Notes: generated by a model not told the origin, from the letters alone. Shown: positions 33,468 to 42,285, numbered from the stretch's first letter. The stretch: 52,945 nt of DNA from Ramlibacter sp. (GCA_022844525.1 JALHLO010000003.1:1-52945); one strand, 5' to 3'. A program made the numbers and translations.

Positions 33468-34970
33468 CTACTTCCACATCAGCACCCGCTCCCGCGCACC
33501 GGCGATGTCCGTGAACACGAGCTGCACGTTCTTCAGCTTCTCCCCGGACAGGATGCGTTCGCCCGCGCCGTCAGCCGCGAACAGGAGCAGACCGGAGCGG
33601 TGATGCGAGTCCTCGCTGAGCGGCCGCCAGCCGACCGGCTTGAGGACGCGCCCGCTCCCATCGCGCAGCGACACGCGACTGACCAGGTCGATGCCGGTCA
33701 GGTCGACCGAATGCGTATCCAGGCTGACCAGGAATCCCCACTTGTCAGCCCCTTGGCCTTTCGCCGCCAGGAAGTCCTTGCTCGCCAGGGAAGCCTCCAC
33801 GGTCACGCCTCCCACGCCGCTGTCCCGGGCCTTCGCGGAGGCGGAGGGCGCCGGTCCCGCTCCGGAGGCGCCGGTCCGGGGACCCGCCTGGCTCGCCACG
33901 ACGAGGTCCTCCAGCGAGATCTCGTGCGGGCCCTTGCCGACGCGCAGGGTGCGCAGCGTCTTCCTCGTCCGGGAATCCACCACGAGCACTTCGCCGGTCT
34001 CGGGGTCGTCTCCCGTTCTCGTCACATACAGCTTGGCGCCGTCCGCCGAGAACCCGATGTGGTTCGGCTTACCGCCGAGCGTGACCGTCTCCTTGATCCG
34101 CAGGGTCGCGGCATCGATGATCGTCAGCGTGCCGCCCCAGTCGGATGTCCAGATCTCCGATCCATCCCGGGACACGGCGATTCCGTGCGCGTTGCGGTTC
34201 GATTTCACCGTTCCGACCACCCGCCGGCCGGGCACGTCGACGGCGAAGACGACATCCGCCACCGGCCCCACCGCGTACGCACGCTGGCCGTCGGGCGAGA
34301 TGGCCACCTCGTTGAGCGCGATGATCCCGGTGCCGGCAAGCACCGCTCGCTGTTCGTCGCTGCGCGGCGGTGGCACCAGGGGGATCGCCGCGGTCACCTG
34401 GCGGCTGGCGGTGTCCACGATCCAGACCAGGTCCACGGTGGTCGACGCGATCCAGAGCTCCTTGCCGTCCGGGGTGATCGCGTAGTGGGAGGGCACGCCC
34501 AGGCCAGTCTGCAGGACCTTCTCCACGGCGCGCGTGGCGGCATTGATCACCGCGAGTTCGGCACTCACCACCTCGTTGCGGCGCTCGCCGCCCTGACGCG
34601 CCCCCACCCACAGGAACCTGCCGTCGGGCGAGATGTCCAGCCCGTGGATGGCCATCGCGCCGCTGAAGGGAACCTGGATTCGTGCGACCACGGCCTGGCG
34701 CTCGCCGTCGATGACGACCACCTCGTTCGCACTCTCGAGCGCGGCGAAGCCGTACCGGCCGTCCGGACTGGCCGCTATGCCGTGAGCGCCCATGCGGCCG
34801 GTCTTCACCGTTCCCACGACCCGGTCATCGCTCAGGTCCAGGATGGAGACGCTTCCCTCCGCCGCATTGGACACGTATGCGTAGCGCGGGCCGGAAGCGT
34901 GGGCCAGGCCCGCGGCCAGCAGCATGGTGAGAAGGGCGCCCGATCGAAACAGGCCGACTGCAGTACGCAT
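33468..34970 (-). CDS. Exported YVTN-type beta-propeller protein
   Basis: A 500-residue protein with a signal peptide (cleavage near LAHAS, residue 26) and about seven beta-propeller blades. Repeats contain YVSNAAEGSVSILDL, HGIAASPDGRYGFAA, HGLDISPDGRFLWVG, EVAISPDGQRAYAVG, HGIAVSRDGSEIWTS and HIGFSADGAKLYVTR. The C-terminal domain of about 120 residues is separate (KDFLAAKGQGADKWGFLVSLDTHSVDLTG). Such propellers occur in NirF and the nitrous-oxide reductase fold, and as general surface or periplasmic proteins. An Fnr-type class II promoter faces it, which would suit a role in anaerobic respiration, though the function is unproven. Confidence 0.8.
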   Translation of the reverse strand: MRTAVGLFRSGALLTMLLAAGLAHASGPRYAYVSNAAEGSVSILDLSDDRVVGTVKTGRMGAHGIAASPDGRYGFAALESANEVVVIDGERQAVVARIQVPFSGAMAIHGLDISPDGRFLWVGARQGGERRNEVVSAELAVINAATRAVEKVLQTGLGVPSHYAITPDGKELWIASTTVDLVWIVDTASRQVTAAIPLVPPPRSDEQRAVLAGTGIIALNEVAISPDGQRAYAVGPVADVVFAVDVPGRRVVGTVKSNRNAHGIAVSRDGSEIWTSDWGGTLTIIDAATLRIKETVTLGGKPNHIGFSADGAKLYVTRTGDDPETGEVLVVDSRTRKTLRTLRVGKGPHEISLEDLVVASQAGPRTGASGAGPAPSASAKARDSGVGGVTVEASLASKDFLAAKGQGADKWGFLVSLDTHSVDLTGIDLVSRVSLRDGSGRVLKPVGWRPLSEDSHHRSGLLLFAADGAGERILSGEKLKNVQLVFTDIAGARERVLMWK

Positions 34971-35029
34971 GGAAAGCTCCAGGCTCGTGAACCAGTGGAA
35001 GCAGGGTACGTTCTGCAGCGATTCGGCAC

Positions 35030-35043
35030 TTGATTCGGGTCAA
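35030..35043. promoter_or_regulatory. Putative Fnr-type promoter of beta-propeller gene
   Basis: The box reads TTGATTCGGGTCAA. On the minus strand TACCCT lies at 35008-35003 after 21 bases. The gene starts at 34970. The plus-strand gene at 35095 is 51 bases from the box and could also be affected. Confidence 0.55.
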
Positions 35044-35094
35044 GCCCAACGCGGTGGCTGCGAGCTCGCGCAGGCAGGCCCGTATCATGCCGCC

Positions 35095-35409
35095 ATGCTT
35101 CTGCTGGTAGTCAGCTGGAACACCCTGCTTGCCGTGGTCACCGCCGTCCTGTTCTACAAGGCGACGTCCGACGCTGCTCCAATTTCGCCCGCCTTCCTGC
35201 GCAGTGCCTGGGCGATTCTGGGGGGAGCCGGGGCGGGGCTACTCCCGCTGGCATTGCTCCCCCCGCTCTCATCGATCGAGCTGCTGTGGATCGCTGGTCC
35301 ACTGCTCGTCACGCTGCCCGCCGGAACGTGGTTGCTTGTTGCCGCGGTGGACGAGGCCAGATCCCGCGAAAAACAGCACCCGAAGGCGGGAAGTCGAGAA
35401 CGGAAGTGA
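35095..35409 (+). CDS. Small membrane protein of unknown function
   Basis: A 104-residue protein with about three membrane helices (MLLLVVSWNTLLAVVTAVLFY; SAWAILGGAGAGLLPLALLPP; LLWIAGPLLVTLPAGTWLLVAAV) and a short charged tail (DEARSREKQHPKAGSRERK). ATG 35095 places the first helix at the N-terminus, while the upstream in-frame extension is polar and overlaps the promoter of the propeller gene. No family is recognised. Confidence 0.55.
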   Translation: MLLLVVSWNTLLAVVTAVLFYKATSDAAPISPAFLRSAWAILGGAGAGLLPLALLPPLSSIELLWIAGPLLVTLPAGTWLLVAAVDEARSREKQHPKAGSRERK

Positions 35410-35471
35410 CTGGCGCACGGCATCAAATGACATTGGGCCGAGCGCCCACGTTCATGGCAGTTGCGCGGACA

Positions 35472-35485
35472 CTGATCTGGATCAA
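35472..35485. promoter_or_regulatory. Possible degenerate Fnr-type box
   Basis: CTGATCTGGATCAA differs from TTGA-N6-TCAA only at the first base and is otherwise a good dyad. It lies about 90 bases before the small gene at 35575. No -10 at the expected distance was seen, so confidence is low. Confidence 0.3.
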
Positions 35486-35574
35486 GGCGAGTGCGAGCGG
35501 CCGGGGCAGCATCCCCGTCCCGACCGCGTTCTTTGCACCTTGTCCAGAGGTGATCTCGCCAGCGCACAAGAAGT

Positions 35575-35862
35575 ATGGATCGAACCCATCTTGTCACGAG
35601 TCGAGTGCCCCCTTCCGATACCGAAGTCCTGCGCGCCCTCGTTCGCGCCGCTTCACCAACGGACGTGCCGTCGAGGCGGTTCCGCATCGGCATCCGTGAT
35701 GAGGAGGGCGCCGTCTACCGCGTGGTGCACCTCTACAGCCTTGCTGAAAAGTCCAGGTTCGCTGCCCTGATGCAAGCCCTCGGCTTCGAGGAGGAGACTG
35801 GACTTGCAGGCATGCCCCGGGAAGGCTTTCACGCAACCTGGAGGCCCGCCAGGCGGCAGTAG
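35575..35862 (+). CDS. Small hypothetical protein
   Basis: A 95-residue soluble protein with a plausible alpha/beta core (RRFRIGIRDEEGAVYRVVHLYSLAEKSRFAALMQALGFEE). No family is recognised and no strong ribosome site precedes the ATG. It ends 5 bases from the convergent PII-like gene. It is kept because the codon pattern and amino-acid composition look coding and no other frame here is better. Confidence 0.45.
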   Translation: MDRTHLVTSRVPPSDTEVLRALVRAASPTDVPSRRFRIGIRDEEGAVYRVVHLYSLAEKSRFAALMQALGFEEETGLAGMPREGFHATWRPARRQ

Positions 35863-35867
35863 CTGCT

Positions 35868-36218
35868 TCAGAGGAGGACTCCCGCTCCGTCTGCGCCCGT
35901 CTGCTTCATGAAGTGCGCGACGCCAACGATCTTGTCGACCGGCACGACGAACGCGATTCCCTTGCCGGTTTCGTTCAGTTCGGCGGCCCGGACGATCTCG
36001 TCCAGGACGGTGCCCGCTCGATCCGCGCGCACCACGGTCAACAGGATCTCCTTCTCGGGCTCGATCGATACGCCGAAGATCTTCTCCTGTTCGTTGATGC
36101 CGCCGCCGCGGCCGAGGAGCACGGTACCGCCGCGCGCGCCGGCCTTCAGTGAGGCCTCGAGCACCGTGCTGCCCCAGCCCCTTCGAACGATACTGACGAT
36201 CAGGCACATGTTCATCAT
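35868..36218 (-). CDS. PII-like regulatory protein
   Basis: A 116-residue protein of the PII (GlnB-like) ferredoxin fold: MCLIVSIVRRGWGSTVLEASLKAGARGGTVLLGRG, then the EKEILLTVVRAD strand and TGKGIAFVVPVDKIVG, where GlnB has its nucleotide site. The T-loop region (GGGINEQEKIFGVSIEPEK) lacks the uridylylated Tyr51 of GlnB. AGGAGAGGTCTCC precedes the tandem ATGATG, which overlaps the stop of the DUF1538 gene. PII proteins usually gate a membrane partner encoded next to them; here that would be the two DUF1538 proteins. Confidence 0.85.
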   Translation of the reverse strand: MMNMCLIVSIVRRGWGSTVLEASLKAGARGGTVLLGRGGGINEQEKIFGVSIEPEKEILLTVVRADRAGTVLDEIVRAAELNETGKGIAFVVPVDKIVGVAHFMKQTGADGAGVLL

Positions 36219-36955
36219 GGAGACCTCTCCTGTCGATGTTCCTTCCAGCGCACGATCATGCCCAAGGCAACGAGCGACAGGACAGGTGCCAGGGCGATCA
36301 GCGCCACCAAGCCCAGCCCGTGGATCAGCGGATCCTGACCGCCCATGGTGGAAGAGGTGCCGAACGCCAGCGCCAGGAGGAAGCTGTTCGCGAGCGGGCC
36401 CGCCGCCACGCCGCCGGCATCTGCGGCGATTGCCACGAACTTCGGCTTGCACGACCACATCGCTGCAAGCACGAGACCGTAGCCGGGAAGCAGCAGGTAC
36501 AGCAGAGGGAGCTCGTGATCGATCCTGTACAGGCCGAGACCCACCGACAGCGCCACCCCCACGCAGACCGTCACGATCACCACCGATTGCCGGATCGACC
36601 CGCCCGATGCCTCCTCCACCTGGTCGGCAAGAATGCGGACCGCCGGCTCCCCCCAGGTAGTGACGAAGCCCAGGAGGATGCCGATGGGGACGACGAGCCA
36701 CGCCTCGGAAAGCGTTCCGAGAGCCTCGCCAGTCACCCGTCCGAAAGGGAGGAACGCAATGGTCACCCCCAGGAGGAACAGGAACAGTCCCAGCGCCGCA
36801 AGCACTGTCCCGGTGAGGATGCGTGCGACCTCACGCGTGGGGATCCTGAGGAACAGCACCTGGAAGACAAGGAACACCACGGCCAAGGGCAGCACGGCCA
36901 GCACGACGCTCCAGGCGGTGGTGACCACATGCTCCAGCCCGGACGCGGTGTTCAT
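36215..36955 (-). CDS. DUF1538 membrane protein (second of pair)
   Basis: A 246-residue integral membrane protein with about seven helices. It has DUF1538 features: PLAVVFLVFQVLFLR, GLFLFLLGVTIAFLPFGRVTGE, GFVTTWGEPAVRILADQVEE and LLYLLLPGYGLVLAAM. The acidic residues in GEPAVRILADQVEE lie between helices and could take part in ion transport. The start overlaps the stop of the first DUF1538 gene (ATGA) and its stop overlaps the PII-like start. The family has no established function; a PII-gated transporter is an inference. Confidence 0.82.
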   Translation of the reverse strand: MNTASGLEHVVTTAWSVVLAVLPLAVVFLVFQVLFLRIPTREVARILTGTVLAALGLFLFLLGVTIAFLPFGRVTGEALGTLSEAWLVVPIGILLGFVTTWGEPAVRILADQVEEASGGSIRQSVVIVTVCVGVALSVGLGLYRIDHELPLLYLLLPGYGLVLAAMWSCKPKFVAIAADAGGVAAGPLANSFLLALAFGTSSTMGGQDPLIHGLGLVALIALAPVLSLVALGMIVRWKEHRQERSP

Positions 36956-37743
36956 TGGCGCAACGCTCCCACCACCAGGACGGCCACGATGGGGCCTAAG
37001 GATGCGAGCCCGAGCAGCCCGAAACCATCGGCAGACGTGGACCGCCCGGCCAGCACCGAACTGACCCCCAAGGCGAGCGCCAGCAGCGCGGGAGCGGCCA
37101 GCACGCCCGTGGTGACGCTTCCGGCGTCATAGGCAAGCGGGACGAAGTCAGGCGGGGCGAACAGCGACAGAACGATCATCGCGGCGTAGCTGCACGCCAG
37201 GAGAGTCCTGAACGAAAAGCCGTAGACGATGCGCAGGAGCCCGACGGCCGCCATGAAACCCACTCCGGCCGCGATCACGTAGATGAGTTCATGGTCCGAG
37301 ATGGCGCCCTGCGAGGCCGCTTTGACTTGTCCGGCCAGGACGAGCACGTCTGGTTCCGCGGCGGTGGTGGCGAAGCCCATCGCGAATCCGACCGCGAGCA
37401 GCAGCCAGACAGATCCCTTCCGCGGCAAGTCGGCCCCGATGTAGCGCCCCATCGGCAGGATACCGATCTCGACGCCGGCAAACAGCAGCAGCATCCCCAT
37501 GATCACAAGCGCAGAGCCGGCGAGGAACTGGACGAACTGCGCGGCAGGCGCATGAACCACGGTGAACTGCAGCACGCACACCACGCCGATCAAGGGCGCA
37601 ATGGCCTTGAGCACTTCCGCAAGCCTCGCACGCAACAGCGGCACAAGACTTGTAGCCTTGGCCGGTGCCGGCGGCGGTGCCGGTGCCGGTGCCGGTGAGA
37701 GTGCTGCATCCGGGCGGCGCTCGTGAAGAAGTGGCTTTGCCAT
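36952..37743 (-). CDS. DUF1538 membrane protein (first of pair)
   Basis: A 263-residue membrane protein, homologous to the one downstream: VLKAIAPLIGVVCVLQFTVVH, LLLFAGVEIGILPMGRYIGADLP and GFATTAAEPDVLVLAGQVKAAS match the same positions. The N-terminus has a Pro/Ala run (APAPAPPPAPAPA) coded by GGTGCC-like repeats. The start is uncertain: ATG 37743 is taken because the family begins shortly after, but the frame is open to ATG 37797. In this family two halves or two proteins pair to form the unit. Confidence 0.78.
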   Translation of the reverse strand: MAKPLLHERRPDAALSPAPAPAPPPAPAKATSLVPLLRARLAEVLKAIAPLIGVVCVLQFTVVHAPAAQFVQFLAGSALVIMGMLLLFAGVEIGILPMGRYIGADLPRKGSVWLLLAVGFAMGFATTAAEPDVLVLAGQVKAASQGAISDHELIYVIAAGVGFMAAVGLLRIVYGFSFRTLLACSYAAMIVLSLFAPPDFVPLAYDAGSVTTGVLAAPALLALALGVSSVLAGRSTSADGFGLLGLASLGPIVAVLVVGALRQ

Positions 37744-37861
37744 GTGTTGATGCGGGCTACCGGAGATGGACAGCATGCCGGGTGCTGTCCCTCCCATCCT
37801 TGTCGGGGATCAAGCCTCCGGGGACACTGCTGCGCCGCACCCCACGGCATGGCGCGGGAAC

Positions 37862-38443
37862 TCAGACCAGCCCCAGGCCGAGGTCCACTCTCGCCAGGAT
37901 GAGGACGCCGAACACGGCAAACATGGCGGCGGCACCGAACCGCATTCTCGACAGCGGCACGTAACGGGCCAGCCGCTCGCCGAGCAGTACGGCGGGCACG
38001 TTCGCCGCCATCATGCCGAGCGTGGTGCCGACAACCACCGCCCACAGGCTCACGTACTTCGCGCCGAGCGCAACGGTCGCAAGCTGCGTCTTGTCTCCCA
38101 TTTCAGCAAGGAAGAACGCCACCAGCGTCGCGGCGAAGGCTCCGAAGCGGTGCGAACCCGTGTCCTTCTCGTCGAGCTTGTCGGGAACCAGGGCCCAGCC
38201 AGCGAACGCCAGGAATCCCAGGCCCAGCACCCACCGCATGATGTCGCTCGACACGTTCGCGGCCACCCAGTCGCCGACGAATGCCGCGGCGAAGTGGTTG
38301 GCGATCGTCGCGACAAAGATGCCGGCGATGATGGACCAATGCCTGCCGCGGAATTTCGCGGCGAGAACGAAGGAGAGGAGTTGGGTCTTGTCGCCCATCT
38401 CGGCGACGGCGACCATGGCAAACGAGGCGAGGAAGGCTTCCAT
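37862..38443 (-). CDS. TMEM165/GDT1 (UPF0016) family manganese exporter
   Basis: A 193-residue inner-membrane protein with six helices in two homologous halves, each carrying the family motif E-x-G-D-K-T (EMGDKTQLLS near residue 15; EMGDKTQLAT near 116). Members are Mn2+ or Ca2+ cation/proton exchangers; bacterial members export manganese. The upstream yybP-ykoY riboswitch, which responds to Mn2+, strongly supports manganese as the substrate. The ATG follows GGAATTCCCG. Confidence 0.92.
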   Translation of the reverse strand: MEAFLASFAMVAVAEMGDKTQLLSFVLAAKFRGRHWSIIAGIFVATIANHFAAAFVGDWVAANVSSDIMRWVLGLGFLAFAGWALVPDKLDEKDTGSHRFGAFAATLVAFFLAEMGDKTQLATVALGAKYVSLWAVVVGTTLGMMAANVPAVLLGERLARYVPLSRMRFGAAAMFAVFGVLILARVDLGLGLV

Positions 38444-38469
38444 CGGGAATTCCAGGGCCGGTGAGACGA

Positions 38470-38612
38470 ATGACTGCGGCCCTCCCCGGCCACACCGGAG
38501 GGCACACAGTCAAAGGTCTTGCCAGGCTGGATCAGCTGCTCGCGCCATGGCCTTGACGGCCAAGTGTGTTGACGCGAGCCCTCGCAGGTGCGAGGCGGCT
38601 ACTCCCCAATGA
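38470..38612 (-). promoter_or_regulatory. yybP-ykoY manganese riboswitch
   Basis: Read on the minus strand, the leader starts GGGGAGUAGCCGCC. It continues to GUCAACACACUUGG, GGCAAGACCUUUGAC and a long hairpin whose arms include GCCCUCC and GGAGGGC. These are conserved blocks of the yybP-ykoY Mn2+ riboswitch, in the correct order. It fills the gap between the cation-ATPase stop (38654) and the GDT1-type gene (38443). Binding of Mn2+ would turn on expression of the exporter. Both ends are approximate. Confidence 0.88.
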
Positions 38613-38653
38613 CGGGTAGAACTCGCATCATACCGGACCTCAGCGCCGGCAGC

Positions 38654-41374
38654 TCACGTCGCCACGTGCGCAGCGGCCAACGAATGCCTCAGCCGAACCG
38701 CGCCCCTGAACAGGAGCTTGCGCAGCTCCTCCAGGAAGAGGACGGACGACGCCACCGCAGTCGCCAGAGCCCATTGACGCCACGTGAGGTCCGTCGTGTC
38801 GAACACCTCCTGCGCGGGGCCCCAGTGCACCGCGAGCGCCTGCAGGCCAAGCACGCCGGCCAGCGAAAGCCAGAGCATCGGGTTGCCGAAGAACCCGCGC
38901 GTGAAGATGCTGCCGTGTTCCGAGCGGGCGTTGAAGATGTTGAAGAACTGGAACAGGACAAAGGTCGTGAAGCACAGCGTGAGCGCGGTTTCGATCGGCT
39001 CGGTCTTCATGGCGAAGTGAAGAACCGCAAGGCTCCCCGCCGCCATGGTGAGACCGAATGCCGCCACCCGGCCGACGCGCGACCATGGAAGCACCGGCTC
39101 GCCCCGTTGCCGCGGCGGCTCCTGCATCAAACCGTCGCGGGCGCGGTCCAGCGCCAGCGACACCGCGGGCGGGCCGTCCATGATCAGCGCAACCCAGAGG
39201 ATCTGGATCGCATTGAATGGTTCCGGCATCCCCAGCAGGGGGGCGGCGAACACGGTGAGGATCGCGCCTACCGTCGTGGAGAGCTGGAAGCGTACGAACT
39301 TGAGGATGTTGTCGTAAAGGGCGCGGCCCTGGCGCACCGCGCTGACGATGGTGGCGAAGTTGTCGTCGGTGAGCACCATGCTCGCGGCCTCCTTCGCCAC
39401 TTCGGTCCCCGCCACGCCCATGGCCACTCCGATGTCCGCCGCCTTGAGGGCCGGTGCATCGTTGACGCCGTCGCCCGTCATGGCCACGACCTCTCCCCGC
39501 GCCTGCAGCGCCTGAACGATCCTCACCTTGTGAGCCGGGGCGACCCGGGCGAACACGGCGATCCCATCGACCGCCGCGGCGAGTTCCTGCGGGCTCATCC
39601 GGTCCAGTTCCCCCCCTGTCAGCGCATCTCCGTGCAGACCCAGCTCGCGCGCGATCGCCAGTCCGGTCTCGCGATGGTCCCCGGTAATCATCTTGACGGC
39701 AATCCCGGCCGAGCGGCATGCGGCGATCGCCTCCCGCGCTTCCGGGCGCGGCGGATCCATCAGGCCCACCAGGCCCACGAATGTCAGGTGTTCGACCCAC
39801 GAGAGGGGCTCCGCTGCCGGCGAGAAGTCCCCTGCCTGGATGCAGCGCCTGGCAACCAGGAGGCCGCGCAGACCACGTGACGCGAGCCTGCGGTACTCCT
39901 CGGCAAGTGACAGCCTGCCGGCGTCGTCGAGGTCCGCTTCGCCTTCCGCGGTCAGCCGGCGCTCGCACCGCGCCAGCAGCACATCGGGCGCGCCTTTCAC
40001 GTACAGCCAGGCCTGCCCGCCTTCGCCATGAAAGGTCGCCATGAACTTGTGCGCGGAGTCGAAGGGGACCTCCGCCAGCCTTGCATCCGGCGTCGCGCGC
40101 TCCCGGTCCAGTCCACCCTTCGCGGCAAACGCCAGCAGCGCCGCCTCGGTCGGATCGCCAATGGCGCGCCCCTCGTGGATGCGGCTGTCGTTGCAGGCGA
40201 CGATCGGGAACAGCAGCGCGCGCAGATCTCCACGGATCACGCTGCCATCGTCAGCCCGGATTTCACCCGCGCTGCCATACCCCTCGCCGGTGACCGACAG
40301 ACGCTGGCCCGCGAAGACGGCGGCGCGCACCGTCATCTGGTTGAGGGTCAGCGTGCCCGTCTTGTCGGAGCAGATCACGGTGGTGCAACCGAGCGTTTCC
40401 ACGCTCGCCAGGCGCTTGACGATCGCGCGCTGGCGCGCGAGCTTGTGCATGCCGAGCGCCAGGGTGACGGTGACCACCGCCGGCAAACCCTCCGGCATGG
40501 CAGCAACCGCGAGGGCGATCGAATCCAGGATCGCCTGCGCGAGTTCCTCGCCACGCATCAGTTGCAGGAAGAACAGGAGCGTCACCAGGATCACTGCGAT
40601 CGTTCCGAGCCGCTTGCCCAGCCGATCCAATTGCACCTGCAGGGGACTCGCTGGTTCGCGCGCGCTTGCCAGCTGCTGGGAAAGGCTGCCCATTTCGGTC
40701 TGCATGCCAGTGGCGACGACGATCATCTCGCCACGCCCGCGCGTCACCATGGTGTTCATGTAGGCCAGGTTGGCGCGGTCGGCAACCGGCGTGTCCACGG
40801 CGCAGAGAGCGGAGGTCTTGGCCGCGGGTTGCGACTCGCCGGTGAGGGCAGACTCGTCCACTTCCAGGTTCGCCGCCACCAGCAGGCGGCCGTCCGCCGG
40901 AACACGATCCCCCGCCTCCAGCAGCACGACATCGCCCGGCACGAGCTCCTCTGCCTCGATCTGCACCTTCCTGCCGTCGCGGCGCACGTGGCAGTGCTGC
41001 GCCAGCATCTGCTTGAGCGCCTCCAGGCTTTGCTCCGCCCGATACTCCTGATAGAAGCCGACCAAGGCGTTCAACACGACCACTGCCAGGATGACACTGG
41101 CGTCCTTCACGTCGCCGACCAGGGCGGCGAGGCCCGCCGCGCCGAGCAGCACGAGGATCAGCGCGCTCTTGAACTGCGCTGCCAGGACATGCCAAGCCGA
41201 TCGTCTCGCACCGGCTTGCAGGCAATTGGGCCCGTGCCTCTTCAGTCGGAGCAAGACTTCCCGCTGGCCGAGCCCTGTGCCCAGAGTGGTGCCAAGCGCA
41301 TCCTCCAGCTGGCGCTCGTCGGTGGCGTGCCAGGTCGTTGGCGGTGAGACCTCGGTGGTGCCCGCGGGGTTCAT
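38654..41374 (-). CDS. P2-type cation-transporting ATPase (Ca2+-ATPase-like)
   Basis: A 906-residue ATPase of the SERCA/PMR1-like type: an N-terminal cation-transporter domain (LEDALGTTLGTGLGQREVLLRLKRHGPN), TGES actuator loop, PEGLPAVVT in helix 4, phosphorylation site CSDKTGTLTLNQM, KGAPDVLLARC nucleotide domain, TGDGVNDAPALKAADIGVAMG hinge and a C-terminal four-helix cation domain. Calcium is the likely ion but manganese is possible given the next gene. The start at 41374 shares one base with the Usp stop codon (TGATG), so the two are coupled. Bacterial enzymes of this type are often found with universal stress proteins. Confidence 0.9.
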   Translation of the reverse strand: MNPAGTTEVSPPTTWHATDERQLEDALGTTLGTGLGQREVLLRLKRHGPNCLQAGARRSAWHVLAAQFKSALILVLLGAAGLAALVGDVKDASVILAVVVLNALVGFYQEYRAEQSLEALKQMLAQHCHVRRDGRKVQIEAEELVPGDVVLLEAGDRVPADGRLLVAANLEVDESALTGESQPAAKTSALCAVDTPVADRANLAYMNTMVTRGRGEMIVVATGMQTEMGSLSQQLASAREPASPLQVQLDRLGKRLGTIAVILVTLLFFLQLMRGEELAQAILDSIALAVAAMPEGLPAVVTVTLALGMHKLARQRAIVKRLASVETLGCTTVICSDKTGTLTLNQMTVRAAVFAGQRLSVTGEGYGSAGEIRADDGSVIRGDLRALLFPIVACNDSRIHEGRAIGDPTEAALLAFAAKGGLDRERATPDARLAEVPFDSAHKFMATFHGEGGQAWLYVKGAPDVLLARCERRLTAEGEADLDDAGRLSLAEEYRRLASRGLRGLLVARRCIQAGDFSPAAEPLSWVEHLTFVGLVGLMDPPRPEAREAIAACRSAGIAVKMITGDHRETGLAIARELGLHGDALTGGELDRMSPQELAAAVDGIAVFARVAPAHKVRIVQALQARGEVVAMTGDGVNDAPALKAADIGVAMGVAGTEVAKEAASMVLTDDNFATIVSAVRQGRALYDNILKFVRFQLSTTVGAILTVFAAPLLGMPEPFNAIQILWVALIMDGPPAVSLALDRARDGLMQEPPRQRGEPVLPWSRVGRVAAFGLTMAAGSLAVLHFAMKTEPIETALTLCFTTFVLFQFFNIFNARSEHGSIFTRGFFGNPMLWLSLAGVLGLQALAVHWGPAQEVFDTTDLTWRQWALATAVASSVLFLEELRKLLFRGAVRLRHSLAAAHVAT

Positions 41375-42285
41375 CACTTGGGCGGAGCTCTGCGCGGCAA
41401 CACCAGGACGTCGCAATCCGAGTGGAACAGTGCGTGGCGGGTGACGCTTCCCAGAAACCAGTCCTCCAGAAGGGATCCGCTCTGCTTGAACATGACGATA
41501 AGGTCTGCTCCCATGGCTGACGCCTCGTCGGATACGAGGCTGGCGGGGTCGCCGGCAAACACCTGGGGCACGAATCGCTGGTCAGCTCTGGCCACCGAGC
41601 TCACGAGCGCGTCCAGCCGCGAGCGGGAGCGGGCCAGCACGCTCTCGCGATAGCTTTTGATCTCGTCCGGCGCCACTCCCGACAGCGCCATCTTGCCCTC
41701 GAAAGGGAAAATGGCTGCGTGGCACACGCGGCATTCGGCGCCGGGAGCGAAGCTCGACGCTGCGGCGAACTGGAGCTGAAGGTCCGCGGCATGGCTGTTT
41801 TCCAGATCCACCGGAAGCAGCACACGCCGATAAGGCTTGAGTGGAGACTTCTTGACCACCAGCATCGGACAAGGCGCCTTGCGCAGGAGGCGGTCTGCCG
41901 TCGAGCCGATGAACATGTCGCGCCAGGGATGCCGCCCTGCGGTCCCCAGCACGAGCAGTTGCCTGCCCTTTGCGGCTGCCATGATCTCCTGCAACGGAAC
42001 TCCGCGGCGAAGCGTCGTGTGCGCCTCCACGCCAAAGGTGCTTCGCAACTTCTCGGCGAGCGCGTTGAGTTCGTGCCCGCTCTCATTGGCCAACGCGTTC
42101 CACATGGCGTCCACCGCTGGAAGCTCAGGAACCTCTCCCCTGCCCTCACGCGGTGAGCCGTCAAGTACATGGAGGAGTTCGAGCGCCGAACGCTGCCCGG
42201 CCGCGATCAGGGCGCCGCGGCGCGCCGCCCACTCCGCGTGCGAAGAGAGGTCCGTGGCAACGATCACGGGGTCCGGCGAGTTCAT
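41374..42285 (-). CDS. Universal stress protein, two Usp domains
   Basis: A 303-residue tandem Usp protein. The first domain starts VIVATDLSSHAEWAARRGA and has the ATP loop GTAGRHPWRDMFIGSTADRLLRKAPCPMLVV. The second starts RRVLLPVDLENSHAADLQLQFA and ends MFKQSGSLLEDWFLGSVTRHALFHSDCDVLVLP, in which the Gly-rich loop is degraded. So only the first domain is likely to bind ATP. AGGAGGTGACCCAG precedes ATG 42285; the longer frame upstream is not used. It is divergent from a second Usp gene and co-transcribed with the cation ATPase. Confidence 0.87.
   Translation of the reverse strand: MNSPDPVIVATDLSSHAEWAARRGALIAAGQRSALELLHVLDGSPREGRGEVPELPAVDAMWNALANESGHELNALAEKLRSTFGVEAHTTLRRGVPLQEIMAAAKGRQLLVLGTAGRHPWRDMFIGSTADRLLRKAPCPMLVVKKSPLKPYRRVLLPVDLENSHAADLQLQFAAASSFAPGAECRVCHAAIFPFEGKMALSGVAPDEIKSYRESVLARSRSRLDALVSSVARADQRFVPQVFAGDPASLVSDEASAMGADLIVMFKQSGSLLEDWFLGSVTRHALFHSDCDVLVLPRRAPPK

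Noticed and set aside
37664-37700. Tandem GGTGCC-like repeats
   Set aside because: They encode the Pro/Ala run near the N-terminus of the first DUF1538 protein, a low-complexity linker rather than a functional repeat.
37800-37813. TTGTCGGGGATCAA as an Fnr-type box before the DUF1538 pair
   Set aside because: The left half is TTGT and the site may lie within the coding frame if the longer start is used.
38588-39880. Plus-strand open frame of 430 codons opposite the cation ATPase and riboswitch
   Set aside because: It overlaps the conserved riboswitch and the ATPase gene, and its translation is low-complexity Arg/His/Gln.
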